Notes: a model not told the origin generated them from the letters alone. Counted from the first letter of the stretch, positions 1 through 8,592 are shown. The stretch: DNA of 64,000 nt from Gordonia malaquae NBRC 108250 (GCF_000344135.1 NZ_BAOP01000002.1:62001-126000), one strand, 5' to 3'. Translations and numbers: made by a program.

Positions 1-2
1 CG

Positions 3-33
3 GTACCGGTCGCCCAGCTCGGGCGACCGGTAC
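3..33. terminator. hairpin terminator at window edge
   Basis: A perfect 13-bp stem (3-15 with 21-33, loop AGCTC) lies just past the stop codon of the minus-strand permease. The plus-strand side is followed by a T-rich stretch (GTTGTTTCTC). It probably works in both directions, ending the permease transcript and that of any plus-strand gene left of the window. The T-tract expected on the minus side would lie outside the window. Confidence 0.6.
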
Positions 34-61
34 GGTCGTTGTTTCTCTCGACGAGGCTACG

Positions 62-1654
62 TCAGGAGTCGTCCCCTGACGACTTGGTGAGATCCGTACT
101 CGACGAATCGGCCGCAGCGTCGGCCGGCGCATACCCTGGCAACTCCATGCGTTCCCGCATGCCGAGGACCGAGTGCCGCGCACCGTAGGCAAGGTAGACG
201 ACCACACCGAGCACCATCCAGATCAGGAATCGAATCCAGGTGAAGGCGCTCAGGTTGATCATCAGCCATGCGCAGGCCAGGACCGCGAGGATCGGGACCA
301 GCGGCACGAACGGGACACGGAATCCGCGCTTGAGGTCCGGGCGGGTGCGTCGCAGGACGACCACGCCGACGCAGACCAGCACGAAGGCGAAGAGGGTGCC
401 GATGTTGACCATCTCTTCGAGTTCGCCGATCGGAAGGAAGCCCGCCAGGAACGCGGACACGCCGCCGACGATCAGGGTGATGCGCACCGGAGTGCCCCGA
501 TTCCCGGTCTTTGCCAGACCACGCGGGAACAGTCCGTCGCGGGCCATCGCGAATCCGACGCGAGTCTGACCGAGGAGCATGACCATCACGACGGTGGTGA
601 GGCCGGAGAGCGCACCGATGACGATCAGCCACTGCGCCCACGTGACACCGTGCTCGCCGAATGCCGTGGCGAGCGTGGCGTTCTCACCTGCGAGCTTCGT
701 GTACTTGACCATGCCGGTGAGAACGAGGGTGACGCCGACGTAGAGGACGGTGACGATCGCCAGCGATCCGAGGATGCCTCGAGGCAACGAACGCTGCGGG
801 TCCTTGGTCTCCTCCGCGGTGGTGGCGACGACGTCGAAGCCGATGAACGCGAAGAACACGAGCGACGCGGCGGCGAGCAGGCCGTACCAGCCGAAGTTGG
901 AGCCTTCGCCGCCGGTCATCATGGAGAACAGCGTCTGGTGGAGGCCGGATGCGCCGCCCTCACCCTTGGGCTCCGACGGGGGAATGTACGGGGAGTAGTT
1001 GTCGGTCGAGATGTAGAACGAACCGACGATGATCACAAGCAGCACCACCGACACCTTGATCGCGGTGAAGACGAGCGACACCACCGATGAGATCTTGGTG
1101 CCGAGCACCAGCAACGTGGTCAGCGCGGCGATCAGCACGACCGCGCCCCAGTCGAAGCTCTCGAACGCGCCGGTGCCGTCACCGTTGCCGAAACTGATGA
1201 CGGTGAACGACGTCGTCATCGGATCTCGGTCGGCTATCAGACAGAGGAACTCGTTGAGGTAGTGCGACCATCCCTTCGAGACGACGGAGGCCGCGAGCGC
1301 GAACTCGAGGATCAGGTCCCAGCCGATGATCCAGGCGATGAACTCGCCGAATGTGGCATAGGAGAAGGTGTACGCCGAACCCGCCACCGGAACAGTCGAC
1401 GCGAACTCGGCGTAACAGAGGGCGGCGAGGGCACAGGCGATCGCCGCGAGGACAAACGCCAGCGAGACGGCGGGTCCGGCGACGTTGCCCGCGGTGCGGG
1501 CCGTCAGCGTGAAGATGCCTGCGCCGACGACGACGGCGACGCCGAACACCGTGAGGTCCCAGGACGTCAGATCTTTCTTGAGCTTTGTGTCGGGTTCGTC
1601 GGTGTCGGCCATCGATTGCTCGACCGACTTCACTCGGAACATCGGGTTACTCAC
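62..1654 (-). CDS. APC-family amino acid permease (cationic amino acid transporter-like)
   Basis: The 530-residue protein is hydrophobic with about 12-13 membrane segments and carries the APC signature GAGIF at residues 44-48 in the first helix. The run from LCYAEFAS to the GWDLILE helix matches the CAT/YfnA-type branch of the amino acid-polyamine-organocation superfamily. Such proteins take up basic or neutral amino acids or polyamines across the cytoplasmic membrane, by proton symport or exchange. The GTG start is supported by an AAGGAG Shine-Dalgarno sequence six bases upstream; an ATG at codon 15 is an alternative. It lies downstream of the MetPS-like pair on the same strand with a 65-bp gap and may be read through from it. 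The substrate cannot be read from sequence. Confidence 0.88.
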   Translation of the reverse strand: MSNPMFRVKSVEQSMADTDEPDTKLKKDLTSWDLTVFGVAVVVGAGIFTLTARTAGNVAGPAVSLAFVLAAIACALAALCYAEFASTVPVAGSAYTFSYATFGEFIAWIIGWDLILEFALAASVVSKGWSHYLNEFLCLIADRDPMTTSFTVISFGNGDGTGAFESFDWGAVVLIAALTTLLVLGTKISSVVSLVFTAIKVSVVLLVIIVGSFYISTDNYSPYIPPSEPKGEGGASGLHQTLFSMMTGGEGSNFGWYGLLAAASLVFFAFIGFDVVATTAEETKDPQRSLPRGILGSLAIVTVLYVGVTLVLTGMVKYTKLAGENATLATAFGEHGVTWAQWLIVIGALSGLTTVVMVMLLGQTRVGFAMARDGLFPRGLAKTGNRGTPVRITLIVGGVSAFLAGFLPIGELEEMVNIGTLFAFVLVCVGVVVLRRTRPDLKRGFRVPFVPLVPILAVLACAWLMINLSAFTWIRFLIWMVLGVVVYLAYGARHSVLGMRERMELPGYAPADAAADSSSTDLTKSSGDDS

Positions 1655-1719
1655 GGTGTGCTCCTTCTTCTGTTGTATCGCTCCGCGTCGACGCGCGGAG
1701 ACGTTGGCGGCCGGCCACC

Positions 1720-1893
1720 TCAGGTGTCCCGACTCGGATGAGGTTGTGCGGCGCGAGCGGCATCGGCCACTTCGTCCACGTCGGGCAGATCGGCGACTTC
1801 GGGATTGCGAATGAGAAAGACGATGCTGGTGATCAGCCCGCCCCAGACGATTCCGATCGCGATGAGGAACAGAACAATCGCAGTCCCGGTCAT
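1720..1893 (-). CDS. metS: MetS-like small subunit of NSS transporter
   Basis: This 57-residue protein has one N-terminal membrane helix (about residues 3-26, ending at RNPE) and a short acidic cytoplasmic tail. Its ATG overlaps the stop of the upstream transporter gene (ATGA), so the two are translationally coupled. Size, topology and position match MetS, the small subunit needed with MetP for methionine and alanine uptake in Corynebacterium glutamicum (family knowledge). Assignment rests on context and topology more than on motifs. Confidence 0.75.
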   Translation of the reverse strand: MTGTAIVLFLIAIGIVWGGLITSIVFLIRNPEVADLPDVDEVADAARAAQPHPSRDT

Positions 1894-3458
1894 CGGACGC
1901 CTCCCGTCACCGGTGCTGCGGAGTCGATCTCGGGCCACGCACGGAACGACGCATCGTCCCGACCACGCCACGGAATCGCGGTGAACCCGATCGCCAGGAC
2001 CACCAGGAGCGCCACCGTGCCCCATCCGAACACGCCGACATACCAGGTGGGGTAGCCCTCATAGCCTTCGGAGATGAGGTCGTACACCTTCTGGATCAAC
2101 ATCACGCCCAGAAACACCGGCGCGTAGACGCCGATCACCGGGATCCACCATTTTCCGACCTTGAACGTCGACACCATGGACAGGTGTGTCCGAAGCATCT
2201 CGATGGTGCGCGCCAGCCAGACTGTGATCACACACATCGCGATGGCGGACACGACGATGCCGATGTTGTTCGCGAACTGGTCGACGGTGTCGAGCGCGAT
2301 GAGTCCGGTGGTGGTGGAGAACAGCGCGAACGAGACGATCGCACAGGTCACGCCGACTGTCACGGCGGCCGTCGTGCGGGACAGGCCGAACTTCTCCTGG
2401 AGCGCAACGGACACGCCGAGCACAAGGGAGATCAGCGACGTGAAGCCGGCGATGGCGAGAGATCCGAAGAACAGCGCGCCGAACAACGCACTGCCCGGCA
2501 TCTCGGAGATGACCGCGGGGAAGGTGATGAACGACAGTGTTGGTCCGGTGATGCCTTCCAGATCCCCGACGGCCACGTTCTGCTGGTGCGCGAGGAAGCC
2601 GAGAGTCGAGAAGACGCCGATACCCGCGAGGATCTCGAACGACGAGTTCGCGAAGCCGACGACCAGACCCGACGACGTCATGTTCGCCTTGCGACGCTGG
2701 AACGACGCATACGAGATCATGATGCCGAACGCGATCGACATGGAGAAGAAGATCTGGCTGTAGGCGGCTATCCACACGTTGAGGTCGCTCAGTGCACTCC
2801 AGTCCGGTGAGAACAGTGCATTGAGGCCGTCCGACGCGCCGGGCAGGGTGAGCGCCTTGATGACCAGCGCCGAAAAGCCGAGGACGAGCAGCGGGAGGCC
2901 GATGACGTTCAGCTTCTCCACGCCCTTGGCCACGCCGAGCGCGAGGATCACGATGATCGCGCCCCAGACCGCGAGCAGAGGCCAGGCGACGCCGCCGACC
3001 AGTTGAGTGGAGACACCGGGATCACCGACCTTCAGGTATTCCCCGACGAAGAACCCTGCGGAATCATCGCCCCAGGTGGTCCCGAACGAGAAGTAGAAGT
3101 AGCTCAGCGACCAGGCGATGATCACCGCGTAATACGTCGCGATGACGAAGAGTATCGCGGTCTGAAACCAGCCCAGAGCTTCGGCCTTGCGCCACATGCG
3201 ACGGAAGGCCAAGGGTGCAGCCGCGCGAAAACGGTGCCCCACTGCGTAGTCGAGAAAGAGGATTGGAATGCCCGCGGTGACGAGCGCTATGAGATACGGG
3301 ACGAGGAAGGCTCCGCCTCCCCCTTCGTAGGCCACACCCGGGAATCTCCAGATGTTGCCCAGTCCCACTGCGGACCCGACCGCGGCGAGGATGAAGCCGC
3401 GATTACTGGTCCACGTCTCCCGCCCTTCGGTGGGGGCGGTCGACTGAACTTCGGTCAC
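1890..3458 (-). CDS. metP: Sodium-dependent NSS-family transporter, MetP-like
   Basis: The 522-residue neurotransmitter:sodium-symporter family protein has the first-helix signature SAVGLGNIWRFP at residues 29-40, which forms the sodium and substrate sites, and about 12 membrane helices. In Corynebacteriales its closest characterised relative is MetP, which imports methionine and alanine with the small partner MetS. The coupled 57-residue gene that follows supports this. I chose the GTG at 3458 because AAGGGAG lies eight bases upstream; a GTG at 3476 would add six residues. It is divergent from the luciferase-like monooxygenase gene across 223 bp. Confidence 0.87.
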   Translation of the reverse strand: MTEVQSTAPTEGRETWTSNRGFILAAVGSAVGLGNIWRFPGVAYEGGGGAFLVPYLIALVTAGIPILFLDYAVGHRFRAAAPLAFRRMWRKAEALGWFQTAILFVIATYYAVIIAWSLSYFYFSFGTTWGDDSAGFFVGEYLKVGDPGVSTQLVGGVAWPLLAVWGAIIVILALGVAKGVEKLNVIGLPLLVLGFSALVIKALTLPGASDGLNALFSPDWSALSDLNVWIAAYSQIFFSMSIAFGIMISYASFQRRKANMTSSGLVVGFANSSFEILAGIGVFSTLGFLAHQQNVAVGDLEGITGPTLSFITFPAVISEMPGSALFGALFFGSLAIAGFTSLISLVLGVSVALQEKFGLSRTTAAVTVGVTCAIVSFALFSTTTGLIALDTVDQFANNIGIVVSAIAMCVITVWLARTIEMLRTHLSMVSTFKVGKWWIPVIGVYAPVFLGVMLIQKVYDLISEGYEGYPTWYVGVFGWGTVALLVVLAIGFTAIPWRGRDDASFRAWPEIDSAAPVTGGVR

Positions 3459-3610
3459 TGTTGTGACTCCCTTCACATTGTCGGTGCGTGACGACGCTAG
3501 CGCATCACCGTGGATTCGATCAGCGGATCACGAAAGCCGTTGTGCGAGAACACTAATTCCCCGCTCATTCGCTCGACGCCACGACACTTCGAGGCACCGC
3601 CGGAATTAAA

Positions 3611-3632
3611 CGGACCACGGTCCGGTTACTAT
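3611..3632 (+). promoter_or_regulatory. inverted repeat next to a -10 box upstream of the LLM monooxygenase
   Basis: CGGACC-AC-GGTCCG (3611-3624) is a perfect 6-bp inverted repeat with a 2-bp spacer. It is followed three bases later by TACTAT (3627-3632), a good -10 hexamer about 50 bp before the start codon. No clear -35 is seen; the palindrome occupies the spacer, where a repressor would block polymerase. Both roles are inferred. Confidence 0.4.
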
Positions 3633-3681
3633 TGGCGAGACCGGCGCGACAGGCGGCGGAATGTGAGAGAGCGAGAAGTCC

Positions 3682-4815
3682 ATGCAGTTCGGCATCTTCA
3701 GCGTCGGCGACGTGACCGCCGACCCCACAACCGGTGTCACGGTCAGCGAACACGAGCGCATCAAGGCGATGACTGCGATCGCGCTGAAGGCCGAGGAAGT
3801 GGGCCTCGACGTCTTCGCGACCGGCGAGCACCACAATCCTCCGTTCGTCCCGAGTTCGCCGACGACCATGCTCGGGTGGATCGCCGCCCGCACCGAGCGC
3901 CTCCAGCTCTCGACCGCGACGACGCTTATCACCACGAACGACCCGGTGAAGATCGCCGAGGACTTCGCGATGCTGCAGCATCTTGCCGACGGTCGGGTCG
4001 ATGTGACGTTGGGGCGCGGCAACACCGGACCCGTGTATCCGTGGTTCGGCAAGGACATCCGCAAGGGCATCCCGCTCGCCATCGAGAACTACCACCTGCT
4101 GCGTCGCCTGTGGCGAGAGAAGGTCGTCGACTGGGAGGGCGAGTTCCGCACTCCCCTGCAGGGTTACACCTCGACGCCCGCTCCGTTGGACGGCACGCCG
4201 CCGTTCGTCTGGCACGGATCGATCCGCTCCCCGGAGATCGCCGAACAGGCCGCGTTCTACGGCGACGGGTTCTTCCACAACAACATCTTCTGGAATAAGG
4301 AGCACACCGAGCAGATGGTGAATCTGTACCGGCAGCGCTTCGAGCACTACGGACACGGCTCGGCAGACCAGGCGATCGTCGGGCTCGGCGGCCAGGTGTT
4401 CATGGCCGAGACCGAAGCCGAGGCCAAGCGCAGGTTCCGCCCGTACTTCGACAACGCGCCGGTCTACGGACACGGTCCGTCGATGGAGGACTTCACGGAT
4501 ATGACGCCGTTGACCGTCGGCACTCCGGAGATGGTGATCGAGAAGACGTTGAGCTTCGCCGACTACGCGGGCGACTACCAGCGCCAGTTGTTCCTGCTCG
4601 ATCACGCGGGTCTTCCGCTGGAGCAGGTCCTCGAGCAGGTCGAGATGCTCGGTCGCGAGGTGGTCCCCACTCTGCGCGCCGAGTTCGAGCGGCGGCGTCC
4701 GGCACATGTGCCATCCGATCCGCCGAGCCACGCCGCACTCGTCGAGGCCGGACCGGACAGTCCGTTCCACCAGGTGATCCCGTCGCAGAATCTGACCGCG
4801 GGAGCACAGGCATGA
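3682..4815 (+). CDS. LLM-class flavin-dependent oxidoreductase (CE1758-type)
   Basis: The 377-residue protein has the luciferase-like monooxygenase barrel. It begins with the usual MQFGIFSVGD strand and has the GEHHNPPF segment of the flavin pocket, the TTLITTNDPV strand and LGRGNTGP. It would be an FMNH2-dependent monooxygenase whose reduced flavin comes from the reductase encoded next, with which it overlaps by four bases (ATGA). The pair corresponds to the CE1758/CE1759 pair of corynebacteria (family naming from memory). The substrate is unknown. The start is the first ATG, preceded by GAGAGAGCGAGAAG. Confidence 0.88.
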   Translation: MQFGIFSVGDVTADPTTGVTVSEHERIKAMTAIALKAEEVGLDVFATGEHHNPPFVPSSPTTMLGWIAARTERLQLSTATTLITTNDPVKIAEDFAMLQHLADGRVDVTLGRGNTGPVYPWFGKDIRKGIPLAIENYHLLRRLWREKVVDWEGEFRTPLQGYTSTPAPLDGTPPFVWHGSIRSPEIAEQAAFYGDGFFHNNIFWNKEHTEQMVNLYRQRFEHYGHGSADQAIVGLGGQVFMAETEAEAKRRFRPYFDNAPVYGHGPSMEDFTDMTPLTVGTPEMVIEKTLSFADYAGDYQRQLFLLDHAGLPLEQVLEQVEMLGREVVPTLRAEFERRRPAHVPSDPPSHAALVEAGPDSPFHQVIPSQNLTAGAQA

Positions 4816-5468
4816 GCCGGCGCGTCGTAGTCGTCAACGCGGGCGTGTCCGCTGCGTCGTCGACGCGTCTGCTCGCCGAACAGTTGGCGGGCGCAGTGAC
4901 GGCGGCGGTGTCGGCACGTGGCGAGAGCGTCGACATCGAGTACATCGACGTCGCGTCGCTCGCAGGTGACCTGGCGACCGCCGTCACCTCGGGCGTCATG
5001 TCCCCCAAGGTCCGGTCGGCACAGGATCTGATCGCCGAGGCCGACGGCCTGATCGTGGCGACTCCGGTGTTCGCGGCGTCGTACAGCGGCATCTTCAAGA
5101 TGTTCTTCGACGTCCTCGACCCGGACGCCCTGACCGGTGTCCCGGTCCTGGCTGCGGCGACCGCAGGCACTGCGCGGCACTCGCTCGTGATCGATCACGC
5201 GATCCGTCCGCTCCTCGCCTATCTGCGGGCCGACGTCTTGCCGACCGGCACATTCGCCGCGACCGAGGACTTCGGGTCACCCGAGCTGAGCGGCCGCATC
5301 AGCCGAGCCGGCGCCGAACTCGCCGCGCGCCTGGTCGCCAGCGGCTCGGTGGCGGGCTTCGGCGGGCCGACCGATGTCGGCGCTGCGCCGCGGCGCAGTG
5401 GAAGCACCACCGACCTCGGACCGGTCACCGACTTCGCGACCCTGCTGCAGGGCCACACCGGCGACTGA
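4812..5468 (+). CDS. NAD(P)H-dependent FMN reductase (CE1759-type)
   Basis: The 218-residue flavodoxin-fold protein starts with a beta strand and an NAGVSAASSTRLL phosphate-binding loop. It has the typical ADGLIVATPVFAASYSGIFKMFFD helix region of NADPH:FMN reductases. It probably supplies reduced FMN to the coupled luciferase-like monooxygenase. The last 40 residues, rich in Gly, Arg and Ser, look disordered. A strong hairpin follows the stop, consistent with the end of a two-gene operon. Confidence 0.85.
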   Translation: MSRRVVVVNAGVSAASSTRLLAEQLAGAVTAAVSARGESVDIEYIDVASLAGDLATAVTSGVMSPKVRSAQDLIAEADGLIVATPVFAASYSGIFKMFFDVLDPDALTGVPVLAAATAGTARHSLVIDHAIRPLLAYLRADVLPTGTFAATEDFGSPELSGRISRAGAELAARLVASGSVAGFGGPTDVGAAPRRSGSTTDLGPVTDFATLLQGHTGD

Positions 5469-5486
5469 GCGCGACCATCGGCGTCG

Positions 5487-5537
5487 CCGAAGCGCTGCGG
5501 TGCACGTACCCCTCGTCCGTGCACTGCAGCGCTTCGG
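5487..5537. terminator. bidirectional terminator hairpin
   Basis: Arms 5487-5506 and 5518-5537 are complementary at 19 of 20 positions around an 11-nt loop. The element lies between the convergent FMN reductase and WXG100 genes and abuts the latter's stop codon. There is no T-tract on either side. Confidence 0.7.
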
Positions 5538-5837
5538 TCATGCGCTGAACGACCGTCCGACGCGGACGTCGGTGTCACGCATGTGGGACGCGGCCTTCGA
5601 CACCCCGACCCCGAGCCCGTCGAGTTGCGCTCTCGCATCGGCGAACAGCCGGTCCCACTGGACCTGTGCCTGCTGGTACGACGCTGCGCCGCCCGAGTCC
5701 CAGTGGCTGGCGAGCGCCGTCACCTGCCGCTTGAGCTGCCCCGACAGCTCTTCGAGTCGCTGAAACTGTCCACGCAGATCCCCCGACAGCGTGTCCAGTC
5801 CGGCGAAGTCATAGCGGATCACTCCCCCTGTGCTCAT
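5538..5837 (-). CDS. WXG100-like ESX protein with variant motif
   Basis: This 99-residue, mainly helical protein is the last gene of the ESX-type cassette. The helix-turn-helix centre reads HWDSGGAA (W46, G49), so the tryptophan and glycine are separated by two residues instead of one as in canonical WXG. No C-terminal YxxxD/E export signal is seen. WXG100 proteins usually form heterodimers in which one partner carries the signal; the 105-residue protein encoded 33 bp upstream has it. The two therefore probably form an EsxA/EsxB-like pair exported by a type VII system (inference). Confidence 0.78.
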   Translation of the reverse strand: MSTGGVIRYDFAGLDTLSGDLRGQFQRLEELSGQLKRQVTALASHWDSGGAASYQQAQVQWDRLFADARAQLDGLGVGVSKAASHMRDTDVRVGRSFSA

Positions 5838-5870
5838 CCTTCTTCCTCCCCTTTGTCGTGTCGTCTGTTG

Positions 5871-6188
5871 TCAGATGCTGATCGTGGAGCCGGTCGACCC
5901 GCCGACGAAGGCGGCCGCGGACGCGTCCTGATCGTCGTAGCCGCGGAAGCCGCTCGTCAGTTTGGTCTCGATCTCGTCGAGGGCCTGCTGCAGCCGCGTC
6001 GCGGTGCCGTGCCAATCGGTGTGCGAGCCTTCGAACGACGTCGACGCTCGCCCGCTCCAGGTGCCGACGCCGTTGGCCGCCGACGACTGAATCCGGCTGA
6101 TGATCCCCTGCATCTCGGCGACGATCCCTTTGATCGACGACGCGGATGCCTGGGAGGCACCGACGTCGACGTTGAGTCCGCTGGTCAT
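5871..6188 (-). CDS. WXG100 family protein with YxxxD export signal
   Basis: The 105-residue protein has a canonical WXG turn, TWSGRA (W44, G46), between two amphipathic helices. A C-terminal YDDQD (residues 84-88) fits the YxxxD/E signal recognised by the EccC ATPase of ESX systems. This is the CFP-10-like partner of the following 99-residue protein. The ATG at 6188 follows GGAAAGG in the 25-bp gap after the 454-residue gene. Family membership is clear; the cognate ESX system is not in view. Confidence 0.87.
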   Translation of the reverse strand: MTSGLNVDVGASQASASSIKGIVAEMQGIISRIQSSAANGVGTWSGRASTSFEGSHTDWHGTATRLQQALDEIETKLTSGFRGYDDQDASAAAFVGGSTGSTISI

Positions 6189-6213
6189 GTGTGTTCCTTT
6201 CCTGTGCGCCGGA

Positions 6214-7578
6214 TCAGACGGATTCGGCGAGGTCTGTGTCCCCGGCGACGAGCCGGAGGTCGACGTCGACGCCGAACGGCTGCGCGAGCAGCGCCGCCAG
6301 ATCGGCGTCCGACGTGCTGGGGTGCGGTTCGGCGTCGACCGTGTGAACCGTGTCCACGGCACGCATGGTCGGCGACTCGACGGGACGCGCCGTTCCGGCG
6401 GCCGCGAGCGGCGCCAGCGGCACACCACCGGTGCCGGTCGACGACACTGCGGACACCGTCGACTTCGGCTCGGCCGGTTCCACCGACACGCTCGCGTTGC
6501 TGGTGGTCGGGCAGTCGGCGAGCCGTATCGGCTGGTCAGGCACGCTGACCGACGGCGTCGAGCCGGACGGGACCGAACCGAGCGACGCCGGTTTGACCGT
6601 CCCCGGCTGGGTCGTCGGCGGCGTTGACGTCGACTGCGGTGATGCCGGCGGTGTTCCCGTCGACGGCGTGCACGACGAACAGCACGTGGCCTTGGTCCCG
6701 GTGATCGGAGGCCCAACACCCGTCGGTGCAGTAACCGTCGGTGCGGCACCCGTTGTCCCGCCGAGCATCGATCCGACTACCGACAGTCCTGCGGAGATGA
6801 GTGGTCCGGCCTTACCGAGCAGCCCGGAGAGTGCGTCCCCCGACGGCACACCTCCGGGCGTCGGGACCTTCCCCACCGGGACCGGTTTCCCGGTGGCGGC
6901 GAGCTTTGCGGTCGGCGCAGCCAGCTGAGCGCGTGTCGACGCCACTATCGCGAGCCCCTGAGCGAGTCCGTCCGCGGCGATCCCCAGTGCGGCCAGCTGA
7001 CCGGGCGGTGTCGCCAGAGTCGGCGCGGTCGCGGCGAGCAGGCCCACGGTCTTTGCGACGACTCCCTGCAGTGCGGTCATTCCCGCCCCGACGATTCCGG
7101 CCGCGACGGTGACGTCACCAGCCATCGAAGTCCCCTGTGCCGCGATGAGACCCGACTCGGCGGCGGTGCTCGAGGCCTTCGCTATCGCGGCAGTCCCGGC
7201 CGTCCCCTGCCATTGGCCGTCCACCGATGAGATCGCCTTGAGCAAGGCTGCCGCGCCGCTGTCCATCAGTCCGGACAGGCTGGTCAGCGACTCGACGGGA
7301 TTTCCGGGCCCGGAGAGTCTGCCGGTGCCGAACGTTCCGAGCAGGTCGATGATCGGTTTGACGAGCGCGGCCGGGTCGAGACCCGGAAGCATCGGCAGCG
7401 CGGGCAGGTCGATTCCCGGCAGTTCGGGGAAACGGACCTGCAGCGGTGCCGGTGTCGGGTCGAGGCCGAGGTCGTCGAGAACGTCGGTCACCGGGCGATC
7501 GAGTAGCGCGGTGATCCCCGACGGTGCGAGCACGTCCCCGACGGTGAACGCGCTGTCCGACGGCTCGTCGCAGGTCAT
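6214..7578 (-). CDS. large ESX-associated secreted protein, Pro/Thr/Ala-rich
   Basis: The 454-residue protein starts at an ATG overlapping the stop of the EspC-like gene (ATGA). Residues about 1-100 are Pro/Leu-rich. A helical stretch around VDGQWQGTAG resembles a WXG turn inside an EspB/EspE- or PPE-like helical hairpin. Residues about 220-400 are low-complexity Pro/Thr/Ser/Ala with a Cys cluster (CCSSC). The C-terminus is acidic (DADLAALLAQ... AESV). There is no Sec signal peptide. It sits where Esp effectors sit in mycobacterial ESX loci, so an exported effector or surface protein is likely. I do not recognise a named family. Confidence 0.7.
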   Translation of the reverse strand: MTCDEPSDSAFTVGDVLAPSGITALLDRPVTDVLDDLGLDPTPAPLQVRFPELPGIDLPALPMLPGLDPAALVKPIIDLLGTFGTGRLSGPGNPVESLTSLSGLMDSGAAALLKAISSVDGQWQGTAGTAAIAKASSTAAESGLIAAQGTSMAGDVTVAAGIVGAGMTALQGVVAKTVGLLAATAPTLATPPGQLAALGIAADGLAQGLAIVASTRAQLAAPTAKLAATGKPVPVGKVPTPGGVPSGDALSGLLGKAGPLISAGLSVVGSMLGGTTGAAPTVTAPTGVGPPITGTKATCCSSCTPSTGTPPASPQSTSTPPTTQPGTVKPASLGSVPSGSTPSVSVPDQPIRLADCPTTSNASVSVEPAEPKSTVSAVSSTGTGGVPLAPLAAAGTARPVESPTMRAVDTVHTVDAEPHPSTSDADLAALLAQPFGVDVDLRLVAGDTDLAESV

Positions 7579-7880
7579 CGGGGTCCCAATCGCGTTCCGG
7601 CGGCGATGTCCGTCGCGGTGAAGTCGGCCAGGCCCGCCGCCGCGGCCGCTGCGGTCGCGTAGTGGACGGCGGCGATCTGGCTGACGGCCCGCAGGTGATT
7701 CGATTCGGCGACGGCGTACGCTGCGAGGAATTCCTGGCCGATCAGCCCGAATGCCGCTGTCATCGCGGCGACCTGTGCGACATCGGCAGCCGCCGCGCCC
7801 GCTGTCGCGGCGCCGAGCGCGGCCGAGGTCGATCCGAAAGCCTCGAGTGCCGCAGGCACCACGTGCACCTGTCCGTTCAT
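7575..7880 (-). CDS. EspC-like type VII secretion target (DUF2580 type)
   Basis: This 101-residue alanine-rich protein begins MNGQVHVVPAAL, the conserved opening of EspC/ESX-1 secretion-associated proteins, followed by two helices. A YAVAE sequence (residues 55-59) fits YxxxE, although it sits before rather than after the second helix. It is coupled at both ends by ATGA overlaps with the EspL-like gene upstream and the 454-residue effector downstream. In mycobacteria such proteins are co-secreted with a larger neighbour. Confidence 0.78.
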   Translation of the reverse strand: MNGQVHVVPAALEAFGSTSAALGAATAGAAAADVAQVAAMTAAFGLIGQEFLAAYAVAESNHLRAVSQIAAVHYATAAAAAAGLADFTATDIAAGTRLGPR

Positions 7881-8266
7881 GCTCGCTCCTCCGACTGGGG
7901 TTCTTGCAAGGTTGGACGCACGGAATCGCCGTTCGGTTCCATCGACACGCCCGGCGCATCCGTCCCGGCGAGTTCGGCGAAGTCTGCGACGAAGGCGGCC
8001 ATGATGTCGGCTCGTTCGGTGAAAACCCTGGTGGCAGCCCGTACCGCGGTCCGCACGATGAGATCGGCGAGCGCAGCCGGTTGGCCGCTTCCGGCCCCGG
8101 GAAGCAGTGTCAGGCCCGTCATCGCACCGGTCACGTCGACGTCGACGGTGACACGACCGTCGTCACTGGTCTCCGTGACCGAGAGCTCGTTCAGCCGAGC
8201 ATGCACGCCCTCGAGTGCCTGGAGCTGACGTTCAGCCCGCTGTTGAACCTCGTCCATCGTGATCAT
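7877..8266 (-). CDS. YbaB/EbfC-fold protein, EspL-like
   Basis: The 129-residue protein starts MITMDEVQQRAERQL, the amphipathic helix of YbaB-fold proteins. It continues with the strand pair GRVTVDVDVTGAMTGLTL and a C-terminal helix around ADLIVRTAVRAATRVF. EspL, the YbaB-fold member of ESX-1 loci, stabilises Esp substrates (literature from Mycobacterium). It overlaps its upstream and downstream neighbours by four bases each. A general nucleoid-binding role is possible but less likely in this context. Confidence 0.78.
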   Translation of the reverse strand: MITMDEVQQRAERQLQALEGVHARLNELSVTETSDDGRVTVDVDVTGAMTGLTLLPGAGSGQPAALADLIVRTAVRAATRVFTERADIMAAFVADFAELAGTDAPGVSMEPNGDSVRPTLQEPQSEERA

Positions 8267-8592
8267 CGTCGTGCCCCTGCGGCATCGAGTCGCTCCTCTG
8301 AGGCGACGAGGTCGGCACGCGACGGAAGTCCCAGCAGCGACAACGTCTCGTCCGGGACGCCCTGCTGCGTGAGCGCGGCACGCCTGCGGACCCCGGCGGT
8401 GACGCCTGCGAACCGGCACAGGGCGAGGATGTCGGCGGCCAGCCCGTCCGGATCTCGTCTGCACTGCGCCGGTTCGAGCCGTATTGCGACGGGCAGTCCG
8501 GTCGACGTGCACGTCACACTGATACCGCCTCCACGGGATCTGACCGTCGTCAGGCCGTCTGCGCTGTCGGAGTTCTCGTTTGTGGTCCTCAT
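8263..8592 (-). CDS. second YbaB-like small protein, first gene of ESX cassette
   Basis: The 109-residue protein carries RSRGGGISVTCTSTGLPVAIRLEP and then DPDGLAADILALCRFA. This is the strand-strand-helix pattern of the YbaB fold, but it lacks the long first helix. It heads the six-gene minus-strand operon and overlaps the EspL-like gene (ATGA). It may pair with that protein as a heteromeric chaperone (inference). The name is by fold pattern only. Confidence 0.62.
   Translation of the reverse strand: MRTTNENSDSADGLTTVRSRGGGISVTCTSTGLPVAIRLEPAQCRRDPDGLAADILALCRFAGVTAGVRRRAALTQQGVPDETLSLLGLPSRADLVASEERLDAAGARR

Noticed and set aside
173-1090. Long open frame on the plus strand opposite the APC permease, rich in His, Asp, Glu and Arg
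   Set aside because: It is antisense to a clear transporter, has the composition of a GC-rich shadow frame and no recognisable domain.
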